A stretch of DNA of 64,000 nt from JACVRW01 sp963850205 (GTDB lineage Bacteria > Actinomycetota > Thermoleophilia > Solirubrobacterales > Thermoleophilaceae), in assembly GCA_963850205.1 (NCBI GenBank), contig CAWKKJ010000008.1, positions 62,001 through 126,000 of the forward strand. Reading direction: 5' to 3'. The first letter of the stretch is position 1; each line of letters opens with the position of its first letter. Below the pieces are notes generated by a model. The model was given only the letters and a program-made list of their open reading frames with translations, did no database searches and was not told where the DNA came from. Both the position numbers and the translations under genes were made by a program. Positions 35,438 through 43,629 of the stretch are shown one piece after another.

Positions 35438-36349
35438 TCAGCCCAGGCTCAGCTGCTCCTCGGTGTTGGTGTCCTGTCCCAGCAGGGACCGAAACCGCTG
35501 GGCCGCGGTGGGCGCGTCGTCGCCCCGGTTGTTGTTGAAGGCCACGTGCACCTCACGCGCCTCCTCCGCCAGCGAGCGCACGCGCCCGGCGATCTCCTCC
35601 AGCTCCTCGTCGCTGTAGCGCCAGGCAAAGCGCTCGGCCACGCTCTTGCCGGTGAGGTAGCCCTCGGTGTTGCGCCCGTGGGCGCGCAGGTAGGACAGCT
35701 TGTCCGTGGTCACCGCATCGAGCGCCGGCATGATCGGCACGTGGTCGCCCGGAGGGGCGTCGACCGACACGAAGGCCACCCCGCGGTCGGCGAACCAGCC
35801 GAGCGTCCGCTCGCGACGTTTGTCGCGCACCCAGCCGCGGTGCCGTAGCTCGACCGCCAGGCGGTGAGGTGCGAAGGCCTCCACCAGCCCGTCGAGCTCC
35901 TCGAGCTCATGCCTGTGGGGGGCGAAGGCGGGCGTGAGCTGCACCAGGTAGGCGCCGAGCTTGCCCGCCTCGGCCAGCGGAGCGGTCTCCTCCACGAGCC
36001 TGCTCGCCAGCGTTCGCTCGAGCTCCGGGGTCAGCCGGACCCGGCCGCGCCCGGTGGTCTGCGCATCGTCACGCAGCTCGGGGGGCAGCGACTCGAGCGG
36101 CGCGGCGTGACGCGACAGCGCCCGGTGGGCCTTCACGTCGAAGACGAACCCGTCCGGGGTGTCGTTCACCCACTTGTGCACGGTGGAGCGGTCGGGCACC
36201 GCGTAGAAGCTCGAGTTCAGCTCGACCGCCTCGAAGCGATCCGCGTACCAGGGCAGCCGGTCCCTGGCCGCCATCCCCGGCGGATACCACTCCTTGACAA
36301 AGCCCGGGTCGGCCCAGCTCGAGGTGCCGACGAGTATGCGCCCGCTCAT
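35438..36349 (-). CDS. DUF72 (YecE-like) protein
   Basis: A 303-aa TIM-barrel-like protein of the DUF72 family: RILVGTSSWADPGFVKEWYP, VELNSSFYAVPDRSTVHKW, then FVFDVKAHRALSRH, VELRHRGWV and EVHVAFNNNRGDDAPTAAQR. Biochemical function unknown. The start ATG 36349 overlaps the dnaE2 stop by 4 bp (ATGA), so it is co-expressed with the SOS-controlled polymerase and may belong to the same damage response. Confidence 0.88.
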   Translation of the reverse strand: MSGRILVGTSSWADPGFVKEWYPPGMAARDRLPWYADRFEAVELNSSFYAVPDRSTVHKWVNDTPDGFVFDVKAHRALSRHAAPLESLPPELRDDAQTTGRGRVRLTPELERTLASRLVEETAPLAEAGKLGAYLVQLTPAFAPHRHELEELDGLVEAFAPHRLAVELRHRGWVRDKRRERTLGWFADRGVAFVSVDAPPGDHVPIMPALDAVTTDKLSYLRAHGRNTEGYLTGKSVAERFAWRYSDEELEEIAGRVRSLAEEAREVHVAFNNNRGDDAPTAAQRFRSLLGQDTNTEEQLSLG

Positions 36350-39300
36350 GTCTTCAACTGTAGGTCGTCCGCTCGCCTCACCTTCCTCGACGCCCGAAGC
36401 TGTGGCCCGCCGGGACCACGGCCCGCAGGTCGGCCTCCTCGGCCCCGGGCAGGTCCTCCCCCGCCTCGCTGCTCCAGTGTTCGGCGGGGCTCGATGTGCT
36501 TGACCTTCGCGCTGGGCAGGTCGGGGCGCTCGAGGCGCTCGATCCGGTCCACCAGCACGTTGGTGGTGCCCTCGCGGCGCTCCAGCCGCCCGGTGGCCAG
36601 CACCAGCGGCTCGGCCCGGACCGCCAGCCGAAAGCGCTCGTGGATCGGGGGAGGCACGATCAGGTTGATCGTGCCGCACTCGTCCTCGAGCAGGATGAAT
36701 GTGACGCCCTTTGCCGTGGCCGGCCGCTGGCGGGCCACCACCAGGCCCGCGACCCGCACCCGGCGGCCGTGCCGGTGGCGCTCGAGCTCCGCGCTGGTGC
36801 GCAGGTCGCCCGGGAGCCCGGGGCGCATCAGCTCGAGCGGATGCTCGCGCAGCGTGACACCGGTGGAGCCGTAGTCGGCCAGCATCCGCTCCCAGGCCGT
36901 GAGCGCCCTCAGCTCCGGGCCGGCATGGGGCTCGAGGGGAAGCGCCAGCTGGGTGCCGTACGCCCCCCGGCCCACGCCCCGCTCCGCAGGACCCACGGGC
37001 ACCCCGGGCAGCGCCACCCCCAGCAGCCACAGCGCCTGCCGGCGACGGCCCATCCGCGGCCCCTCCACGAGCTCGTCGCACGCGCCGGCCCAGGCGAGCC
37101 GCCCGAGCGTCTCACCCGAGGCGCCGGAGCGTCCGGCCAGATCCCCCAGCGACCGCCACGGCCCGCCGCCGTCCCGCTCCGCCACCAGCGCCCGGACCTC
37201 CTGCTCCTTCACCCCGTTCACATAGCCCAACCCCAGCCGGACGGCCAGGCCGGCGTCCGTGGGCTCCACCAGGCATTTCGCTCCGCTGCGGACCACGCAG
37301 GGCTGCAGCACCTCCACGTCCACCCGTTGGGCCTCGTGCACCAAGGAGTCGGGCGGATAGAACCCCATCGGCTGCTCGTTCAGGAGCGCGCACAGGAACT
37401 CGGGGTGGTAGTGCACCCGCAGCCAGGTCGACTGGTAGGCCAGCAGGCCGAAGGCCGCCGAATGGGCCTTGGGAAAGCCGAAGCCCGAGAAGCCCACGAT
37501 CTGGCCCCATACCCGCTCGGCCGTGGCCCGCTCCGCCCCGCGCTCGACCGCTCCGGTAATGAACTTCTCCTCGTAGGCCCGGATCGCCGCCTCCGAGCGC
37601 TTGCGGCTCATCGCCCGCCGCAGCCCCTCGGCCTCTCCGGCGCGGAAGCCGGCGAAGGCCATCGCCACCTCGAGCACCTGGTCCTGGAAGACGATCGTGC
37701 CCAGCGTGTCAGACAGCACCGGTTCGAGCGAGGGATGCTCGTACGGGATCTGGAAGCCGGGATCCTCGCGCAGCGCCTTTCGCCGCTCGATGTAGGGGTG
37801 CACCGCTCCGCCCTGGATCGGCCCAGGCCGCACCAGGGCCACCTGCACCGTGAGGTCGTCCAGGTTCTCGGGCCGGGTGCGCTTGAGCATCTGCATCTGG
37901 GCGCGCGACTCGATCTGGAACACCCCCATCGTCTCCGCCTCCTGCACGCGGTCATAGACCTCCTGGTCGTCATAGGGGATGCGCGAGAGATCGAGCCGCT
38001 CGCCGCGCACGCGCGCGATCTCGTCCACCGCGCGCTCGACCGCCGAGAGCATCCCCAGGCCGAGCAGATCGATCTTGAGAAAGCCGGCGTCGCCGCAGGA
38101 GTCCTTGTCCCACTGCACCATCTGGCGCCCCTCCATCGAGGCCGGCTGGACGGGGCAGAGGTCGATCAGCGGCTGGGTCGAGATGACCATCCCGCCGGGA
38201 TGCTGGCTCTGATGGCGGGGCAGGCCCCAGGCGTCGCGGGCCAGCTTGACCAGCGCGTCCCAGCGCGGGGAGCGGGCGCCGCGCTGATCCGCTTCCGGCA
38301 CCTCCTCCTCGATGTCGTTCCGCTCCTTCCAGGGGTCGACCGCCCGGGCCAGGCGCTCGATCTCCCCCGGCGGCAGGCCGAGCGCCTTGGCGAAGTCGCG
38401 CACCGCCGAGCGCACCTGGAAGGTGGAGAAGGCGGCCACCAGCGCGCAGCGGTCCCGTCCGTAGCGATCGTGCACCCGGGGTATGAGCACATCGCGGATG
38501 TCGCGCGGGAAATCGAGGTCGATGTCCGGAAGCGCGGTGATCTCCTCGTTGAGGAAGCGCCCCAGCAGCAGCTCGTTGTCGATCGGGTCGATGTGCGAGA
38601 GGCCGGTGAGGTAGCAGACGATCGAGGACACGCTCGAGCCTCTCCCCCGCCCCGGCGGCAGCAGGCGCCGGGTCGAGTCCGTCCCGCGCACCTCGGCCGC
38701 CACCTCGCGGGCCAGCTCCAGCATGTCGCGATGGAGCAGGAAGAAGCCCGATAGACGGAGGTGGCGGATCACCCGCAGCTCCTCCTCCAGCCGCCCCTCG
38801 GCCTCGGCCAGGGTGCGCCGGCGGCTGTAGCGCTCGCCGATGCGCGACCGGCAGAGCTCGGCCAGACGGTGGTCGGCCGTGGGATCCTCCGAGCCGGGAT
38901 AGCGGTAGCCAAGGTCAGCGGTCAGGTCGAAGGCGAGCCGCTCGGCCAGCCGGCCGCTCTCCTCCACCGCGTCGGGGCGCTCCGCGAAGCGCTCGGCCAT
39001 CCGCTCGGGGGAGGTGAGCACGTGCGACGAGTTGCCCCGCCGGCTGGGCTCGGTCTCGTCGAGCGTGGCTCCCAGGCGCACGGCCACCATCGCGTCCTGC
39101 AGCGCCGTGCGGTCGCGAGCGTGAACGTGCACGTTCCCGGTGGCCACGCAGGGCACCCCCAGCCGCTCGGCCAGCTCGGCCAGCGCGCGGTTTCGGCCGC
39201 GGTCCCGGCGCCAGAAGGGACGCTGGAGCTCGATGCGGAAGCGGTCGGGCCCGAAGGCCCTGAGCAGGCGCCGGGCCGTGGCCGCGGCGCCGGTGTGGTC

Positions 39301-39786
39301 CCCGTTCTCGACGCGCGAGCCCACCGCCCCGTCACGAGCGCAGCCGGAGAGGCAGACGAGCCCGGCGGCGTTTCGCTCCACCTCCTCGAGGGAGACCGAC
39401 GGCTCCTCGTCGAGAACGTCCTGTCCCGGCCGCCGCCCGTCCTTGATCTGGGCGACCGGCTCCGCCCAGCCCTCACGCGCCCAGCGCCGGGTGTGCCAGT
39501 GCGAGGAGGTGAGCAGGCGGCAGAGGTTGGTGTAGCCCTCGCGCGACTCGCACAGCAGGGTGAGGTGGCGGCCGTCGTCCAGGGTGACCTCGGCGCCGGT
39601 GATCGGCCGCACGCCCAGCGGCTTCAGCGCCTGCGCCATCTCCATGGCGCCGTGGAGGCCGTCGTGGTCGGTCAGCGCGAGGGCGGCGTGTCCCTGGGCC
39701 GCGGCCGTCCCGGCCAGCTCGACCGGGTGGGAGGCGCCATCGAGAAAGGAGTAGGCGGAGTGGCAGTGGAGCTCGACGTAGGGCAC
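36346..39786 (-). CDS. dnaE2: error-prone DNA polymerase DnaE2
   Basis: A C-family polymerase of about 1146 aa used for SOS mutagenesis with ImuB. The N-terminal PHP domain has ELHCHSAYSFLDGAS and LTDHDGLHGA. The palm has PDIDLDFPRDIRD with catalytic Asp residues, preceded by RGRGSSVSSIVCYLTGLSHI. The C-terminal OB domain (VRVAGLVVARQRPATAKGVT) is present, and the beta-clamp and ImuA/B contacts are not recognisable. Start choice: GTG 39786 (VPYVELHCHS) directly follows the LexA box; GTG 39792 lies inside the box. Either leaves almost no leader, so the mRNA may be leaderless. A transposon now separates it from its upstream neighbour. Confidence 0.93.
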   Translation of the reverse strand: MPYVELHCHSAYSFLDGASHPVELAGTAAAQGHAALALTDHDGLHGAMEMAQALKPLGVRPITGAEVTLDDGRHLTLLCESREGYTNLCRLLTSSHWHTRRWAREGWAEPVAQIKDGRRPGQDVLDEEPSVSLEEVERNAAGLVCLSGCARDGAVGSRVENGDHTGAAATARRLLRAFGPDRFRIELQRPFWRRDRGRNRALAELAERLGVPCVATGNVHVHARDRTALQDAMVAVRLGATLDETEPSRRGNSSHVLTSPERMAERFAERPDAVEESGRLAERLAFDLTADLGYRYPGSEDPTADHRLAELCRSRIGERYSRRRTLAEAEGRLEEELRVIRHLRLSGFFLLHRDMLELAREVAAEVRGTDSTRRLLPPGRGRGSSVSSIVCYLTGLSHIDPIDNELLLGRFLNEEITALPDIDLDFPRDIRDVLIPRVHDRYGRDRCALVAAFSTFQVRSAVRDFAKALGLPPGEIERLARAVDPWKERNDIEEEVPEADQRGARSPRWDALVKLARDAWGLPRHQSQHPGGMVISTQPLIDLCPVQPASMEGRQMVQWDKDSCGDAGFLKIDLLGLGMLSAVERAVDEIARVRGERLDLSRIPYDDQEVYDRVQEAETMGVFQIESRAQMQMLKRTRPENLDDLTVQVALVRPGPIQGGAVHPYIERRKALREDPGFQIPYEHPSLEPVLSDTLGTIVFQDQVLEVAMAFAGFRAGEAEGLRRAMSRKRSEAAIRAYEEKFITGAVERGAERATAERVWGQIVGFSGFGFPKAHSAAFGLLAYQSTWLRVHYHPEFLCALLNEQPMGFYPPDSLVHEAQRVDVEVLQPCVVRSGAKCLVEPTDAGLAVRLGLGYVNGVKEQEVRALVAERDGGGPWRSLGDLAGRSGASGETLGRLAWAGACDELVEGPRMGRRRQALWLLGVALPGVPVGPAERGVGRGAYGTQLALPLEPHAGPELRALTAWERMLADYGSTGVTLREHPLELMRPGLPGDLRTSAELERHRHGRRVRVAGLVVARQRPATAKGVTFILLEDECGTINLIVPPPIHERFRLAVRAEPLVLATGRLERREGTTNVLVDRIERLERPDLPSAKVKHIEPRRTLEQRGGGGPARGRGGRPAGRGPGGPQLRASRKVRRADDLQLKT

Positions 39787-39798
39787 GAACACATGTTC
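39787..39798 (-). promoter_or_regulatory. LexA (SOS) box at dnaE2 start
   Basis: GAACACATGTTC matches the actinobacterial/Gram-positive SOS box GAAC-N4-GTTC exactly. It abuts the dnaE2 start codon. The identical 12 bases flank the other end of the IS at 41111-41122. Confidence 0.8.
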
Positions 39799-41110
39799 CC
39801 ACTCGACTAGGATGGATACGGTCGTCAGGTAGTCGGGTCGGCGGCGGACCTTCAGGTCGATGGAGGTTCCGCGTTGTCCTGATCTGGCTCACGAGGGTGG
39901 TCGGGTGGTGCGGGCGGGCTGGTATGGGAAGCCGCCGCATCGTCGCCAGCGTTGGTTGTGTCGGCCGCCGAACGGTGGCGCGGCACACCGCTTCTGCGAG
40001 TTACTGCCGCGGCAGGCGAGAAGCGAGCATTTCTGTGTCGAGTGTTCGACCAGGCTGGAGCGCTGGGAGGGCCAGGCGGGCGCCCGCGAGTATTGGTTCT
40101 CGGCCCGCGAGGTCGGCCATGCGCTCGTGCTGGTGGCGGCCGGTGAGAGCTACCGGCAGGCCGCTTGGGCGGCACGGCGAGCGGCGGGCCGCACGCACCA
40201 GCGGTTGACCGGCCGGCGTGGCCGCCTGCGCGATCCCAACCTCGATGGCCAGCTGATCGCGAATTGGGTCGACTCGTTCGCCGCCATCGTCTGTGCCGAC
40301 GAGCTGCCGCAGCGCTGGCCGGAGCGGCTGGCGCTCGACTCGTGCGAGTTCCGCATCGATCGTGGCCCGCGGGCGGGTCAGGGCTTCCACGTGTTCTGTG
40401 CCGTCGGCCACGACGAGCCGGGTCGGCCGCGTGTCTGGCGGCTGGCCGCCTTCCCGCGCCGCACAGAGGCCGACTGGCAACGGTTCCTGGCCCTCTGCGA
40501 CGGGACGCCCAGGCTGGTGGTGAGCGACTTCGACAACGCGTTGCGCAAGGCGCTCGCGAGCGTGTTCCCACGCAGCGGCGACCAGGCGCCGGAGTTGCGT
40601 CTGTGCGAGCTGCACCTGCGCCGCAGCCTCGAGAACGCGCTCGCCCCGCTCGACGGCCGACCCGACCACCCGGTCATGCGCGCCTTCCGGCACGCCCTCT
40701 TCGACCATCACAACTGGGCCCGCTTCGAGACCCAGGCCAGGCACGCCACCCCGCCGCTGCCCGCGCTGCTGCGCTGGCTCGACCGCTACACCGAGCCGGT
40801 CGCTACCCAGCTCAAGACACGCTCGTCGCTGGGACCAAACTCGACAGGCGCCGTCGAGGCCGCGTTACGCCAGGTCGATCGCGCCTTCCAGGGCCGCTCC
40901 CAAAGCTTCAGCAACCGCCGCCGGATGAACCTGCTGCTCGACCTGATCACCCTCCACGCCAACGGCGACGCCGACCCCCGTCGCTGGGCGGACCGGCTCC
41001 GCGAACGCTTGCACCCACGCGCCGGCATCGCACCCCACCAACGCCCCCACGACGACCCCCGCAACCAGCCCTCGCTAACCGACTAACCCATATCCATCCT
41101 GATCGAGTGG
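39799..41110 (+). mobile_element. 1.3-kb insertion sequence, MULE/IS256-like
   Basis: A 1312-bp element with 20-bp terminal inverted repeats (39799-39818 and 41091-41110, 18 of 20 matching; outer sequence CCACTCGA) and one transposase gene. Both ends are followed outward by the same 12 bases, GAACACATGTTC, which is the dnaE2 LexA box. The direct repeat may be the target-site duplication, or part of the box may belong to the IS ends because the box is itself nearly palindromic. Joining the outer flanks recreates a normal dnaE2 promoter region. Recent insertion is supported by identical repeats and an intact transposase. Confidence 0.85.
39860..41086 (+). CDS. transposase, MULE/IS256-like DDE type
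   Basis: A 408-aa DDE transposase. An N-terminal zinc-ribbon-like region has scattered Cys and His (CPDL, WLCRPP, FCVECS). The catalytic triad is probably D160 (LALDSCEF), D223 (VVSDFDNALRKAL) and E333 (STGAVEAALRQV), with C249/H252 (LCELHLRRSLENAL) between D2 and E, the spacing typical of Mutator-like and IS256 transposases. The Arg/Pro-rich C terminus ends just before the right inverted repeat. It is transcribed away from dnaE2, 62 bp from the left LexA box, so LexA may also affect its promoter. Confidence 0.85.
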   Translation: MEVPRCPDLAHEGGRVVRAGWYGKPPHRRQRWLCRPPNGGAAHRFCELLPRQARSEHFCVECSTRLERWEGQAGAREYWFSAREVGHALVLVAAGESYRQAAWAARRAAGRTHQRLTGRRGRLRDPNLDGQLIANWVDSFAAIVCADELPQRWPERLALDSCEFRIDRGPRAGQGFHVFCAVGHDEPGRPRVWRLAAFPRRTEADWQRFLALCDGTPRLVVSDFDNALRKALASVFPRSGDQAPELRLCELHLRRSLENALAPLDGRPDHPVMRAFRHALFDHHNWARFETQARHATPPLPALLRWLDRYTEPVATQLKTRSSLGPNSTGAVEAALRQVDRAFQGRSQSFSNRRRMNLLLDLITLHANGDADPRRWADRLRERLHPRAGIAPHQRPHDDPRNQPSLTD

Positions 41111-41122
41111 GAACACATGTTC
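41111..41122 (-). promoter_or_regulatory. second copy of the LexA box, right flank of IS
   Basis: GAACACATGTTC, identical to the box at 39787-39798, flanked by G on the right (GTTCG). It would be the original outer half of the dnaE2 operator, now separated from dnaE2 by the IS. It lies 24 bp after the end of the VOC gene. Confidence 0.75.
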
Positions 41123-41145
41123 GCACCTGGGGAGGATGGAGGGAG

Positions 41146-41589
41146 CTAGCCCTGTTCTCGGTGGAAGAAGGTCAGCAGGTTCCCGTCGAGGTCCAGGGTG
41201 GGGAACTCGCGGGTCCCGAAGTCGGTCTCGCTCACGCCGTCCTCGACGACGGGGTGCAGCACGGCGGCATCCTTCAGCTCGTCGAACAGGGCGTCGACGT
41301 CGGACACCTCGATCCGGCAGCTCGCGGTCCCGGCGAGAAACGATTCGGCCCCTGAGCGGATCGGCCGGCCCGACAGGTTGTTGCGGGTGCGCCAGCCGTC
41401 GTCGGTCGCGCCCCAGAGGTGCAGGATCGCGTCGTCGCGCTCGATGACGGCGAAGCCGTCGGTCTCGTGGAGCGCCTCGAAGCCGAAGCGCTCGCGGTAG
41501 TGGGCGACCGCCGTACGCACGTCGCGGACGGGGAGCGCCGGGATGGTCCTATGGAGGCCCGCCTCTCGGCCGCCGCTCATCGAAGACAT
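41146..41589 (-). CDS. VOC (glyoxalase/bleomycin-resistance) family protein
   Basis: A 147-aa protein with the paired beta-alpha-beta-beta-beta fold: HRTIPALPVRDVRTAVAHYR, ERFGFEALHETDGFAVIERD, ILHLWGATDDG and the second half ASCRIEVSDVDALFDELKD with FGTREFPTLDLDGNLLTFFH. The last segment is typical of bleomycin-resistance-like members. Metal ligands His (IHLWG), Glu and His are plausible but not certain. The start is chosen at ATG 41589; ATG 41580 is equally possible. Its 3' end faces the IS. Confidence 0.82.
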   Translation of the reverse strand: MSSMSGGREAGLHRTIPALPVRDVRTAVAHYRERFGFEALHETDGFAVIERDDAILHLWGATDDGWRTRNNLSGRPIRSGAESFLAGTASCRIEVSDVDALFDELKDAAVLHPVVEDGVSETDFGTREFPTLDLDGNLLTFFHREQG

Positions 41590-41703
41590 CAGTCGCAGTC
41601 TGCCCACGTCGGCAGGAATCCGCACCAGACGACCGCCGGCGCCGTAATGCGTCAAACTCCGCTGACCAATCAAGGCGATTGGACCCATCGCGAGGGAACG
41701 CTG

Positions 41704-42156
41704 ATGAGAGCCAGGATGGCGGTAGCGACGATGTTGTTGGCGTGCGGCATGGCCGCCGCCCCGGCCGTAGCGCGTTCCACCGTCCGCAGCAGCGAGTTGG
41801 ACATGGTCGCGGCCGTCAACGGCGTTCGCTCAGCCCACGGCCTCGGAGCCGTGCGCCACGCGCCCGTGCTCGCGCGCACAGCGCGCAGGTACGCAGGTTG
41901 GATGCTGCGCGCGGAGTACTTCGGCCACCAGGCCCGCATCCAGACGAGCCGGGCCTTCAGCGTGGTGGGCGAGAACCTCGCCTGGCACAGCGGTAAGGAG
42001 ACCCTCGTTCGCTGGACGGTGCGCCAGTGGATGCGCTCGCCCGCGCACCGGGCCGTGATCCTCCACCGCCCCTTCCGCTGGATGGGTGCCGGCCTTCGAC
42101 GCGGTCGGTTCAAGGGGATGCCGGCCACGATGTGGGTCCTGCACCTGGGCGGTTAG
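41704..42156 (+). CDS. secreted CAP-domain protein (SCP/PR1, YkwD-like)
   Basis: A 150-aa exported protein. Signal peptide: MRARMAVATMLLACGMAAAP-AVA. The CAP domain contains MVAAVNGVRSAHGLGAVRHA, ARRYAGWMLRAEYFGHQ, the signature GENLAWHSG and MRSPAHRAVILHRPFRWMG. CAP proteins bind lipids or have unknown extracellular roles. A GAGGGAA ribosome-binding site precedes ATG 41704 at good spacing. It is convergent with the AlkZ-like gene (6-bp gap). Confidence 0.9.
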   Translation: MRARMAVATMLLACGMAAAPAVARSTVRSSELDMVAAVNGVRSAHGLGAVRHAPVLARTARRYAGWMLRAEYFGHQARIQTSRAFSVVGENLAWHSGKETLVRWTVRQWMRSPAHRAVILHRPFRWMGAGLRRGRFKGMPATMWVLHLGG

Positions 42157-42162
42157 CCCGGA

Positions 42163-43350
42163 TCAGCGCGACGACTGTTCGGCGACCGCCTTCGACAGCG
42201 GGGAGGGAAAGCGGGGCAGCACCCGCGTGCCCTCGAACCAGGCCGTCAGGCGCGCCGCCTCGTCCTCGATGGCGCGCAGGCCGTCACGGCCCACGTCCTC
42301 GAGCAGCTGCAGCTCGAGCTCCCCGGCCTCGTCCTGGCGCCAGCCGCCGACGATCCGCCCGTCCCACCAGACGCTCGGCCCGCCGTTGCCGGTGCTGTCG
42401 AACAGCAGCTCCTTGTGGGGACCCAGGTACCAGTCGCGCTCGAACCAGCCCATGATGGTCGGGTCGAGCGGCGGCAAGAGCGCGGCCCAGGGCTCGACCC
42501 CATCCGTGGGTTCGGTGTCGCCGGGCAGGAGGTAGCCCGTCTGACCGTCGAGGTCCACCTCGACCGCGCCGAGCGCGGCCAGAGCTGCGCGAACGCCGGT
42601 GACCGTAGAGCCCAGCCACCACTTGAGGTCGGCCGCCGTCCCCGGACCGAAGGCGCGCAGCCAGGCCTCGACCAGGCGGGTCAGGCCCTCGGCCTCCGGC
42701 TCGCGCTGAAGCGGTTCACCCAGCCAGGCGTCCATCGCGGCCCAGCGCGGCCGTGAGTGGGTCCACCCGCCATCGTTGGAAGCGCGCACGATGTGCCCCG
42801 CCGCCGACAGCACGGTGAGCACCCGCGGGCCCACCGGTGCGTTGCCGCCCCACGACTTTCCCTCCCCGTAGGTGATCGCGCCCTCCAGCACGGGAAGCTC
42901 GTCGCGCAGCTCGGACGAGGTGGCCTCGCGGTCGCCGGCCAGCGCGGCCAGCACCTGTTCCGAGGCGTCGGCGAGCCAGCGCTCCCCGTCGGCCTGAAGG
43001 CCCGCCTTCTCCACGTCGCGGACCAACCGGCTCCGCTCGGCCCGGGCCACCCGCTCGCTGGCTCCCGCCTGCGCCGCGGCCAGGGTCTCGCGCGGGAACA
43101 CGAAGAGGGTCCGGCGCATCGCCATGTGCTTGACCAGCGAGCGATCGGCGTACAGCGCGTGGTCGAGGTCGGCCACGGTGAACCCGTCGATCCGCGCCCA
43201 GGCCGACAGGTAGACCGTCGCGGGATCGGTGGCGTGCAGGCAGACCAGGCTGCGGGCCGCGTCCACCACGTCACCGGCCCGCTCGCCCGGCGCCAGGCGA
43301 TGGCGGCGAGCCAGCCGGGCCCGGCGCTCGGCGACGTCGACGCGGCGCAT
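42163..43350 (-). CDS. winged-helix DNA-binding protein, AlkZ/HTH_42 family
   Basis: A 395-aa protein of the family that includes the DNA glycosylase AlkZ. Visible segments: RARLARRHRLAPGERAGDVV at the start, LHATDPATVYLSAWARIDGF, LVKHMAMRRTLFVFP, GPGTAADLKWWLGST and LLPPLDPTIMGWFERDWYLG, which is diagnostic. Streptomyces AlkZ unhooks interstrand cross-links, but the catalytic Gln-x-Gln motif is not evident here, so glycosylase activity is not proven. It sits between the CAP gene and the DUF6504-imuB pair, in a repair neighbourhood. Start ATG 43350; the frame is open upstream. Confidence 0.8.
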   Translation of the reverse strand: MRRVDVAERRARLARRHRLAPGERAGDVVDAARSLVCLHATDPATVYLSAWARIDGFTVADLDHALYADRSLVKHMAMRRTLFVFPRETLAAAQAGASERVARAERSRLVRDVEKAGLQADGERWLADASEQVLAALAGDREATSSELRDELPVLEGAITYGEGKSWGGNAPVGPRVLTVLSAAGHIVRASNDGGWTHSRPRWAAMDAWLGEPLQREPEAEGLTRLVEAWLRAFGPGTAADLKWWLGSTVTGVRAALAALGAVEVDLDGQTGYLLPGDTEPTDGVEPWAALLPPLDPTIMGWFERDWYLGPHKELLFDSTGNGGPSVWWDGRIVGGWRQDEAGELELQLLEDVGRDGLRAIEDEAARLTAWFEGTRVLPRFPSPLSKAVAEQSSR

Positions 43351-43361
43351 GCGAAGGGATC

Positions 43362-43613
43362 CTAGGCCCGCTGCAGGAACCACCCTCCTCCCACCAGGTC
43401 GCGGAAGACGACCACGTTGCGCCCGTCGTCCAGGACGGCCTCGAAGTAGCGCCGGCGCAGGGGCCGGCCGGTCCACCAGCGATCCTCGACCACCCATTCC
43501 TCGCGGATCGCGTCCACCGACGCGCCGGCGATGGTGCGGGGCACGCCGCCGTCCCCGGGCATCACCGAGGTGGGCTTGGGGTCGCCGAGCCGGCGCGATC
43601 CGGACGGGTCCAT
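43362..43613 (-). CDS. DUF6504 family small protein
   Basis: An 83-aa protein with PRTIAGASVDAIREEWVVED, then RWWTGRPLRRRYFEAVLDDG and VVVFRDLVGGGWFLQRA. This is the DUF6504 type found next to imuB in actinobacteria. Function unknown; the pattern is consistent with an accessory subunit of the mutasome. It starts 16 bp after imuB and likely shares its SOS promoter. Confidence 0.78.
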   Translation of the reverse strand: MDPSGSRRLGDPKPTSVMPGDGGVPRTIAGASVDAIREEWVVEDRWWTGRPLRRRYFEAVLDDGRNVVVFRDLVGGGWFLQRA

Positions 43614-43629
43614 CACGGCGCGGGCTGGT

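Noticed and set aside
39787..39798. Target duplication of 4 bp (ACAT) with longer IS inverted repeats
   Set aside because: Possible because the box is palindromic, but the simplest reading of the flanks is a 12-bp repeat. Kept as an open alternative, not as the main call.
41704..42156. Longer CAP protein starting at 41419
   Set aside because: The extended start would read through the VOC gene antisense; ATG 41704 has a good ribosome-binding site and directly precedes a signal peptide.
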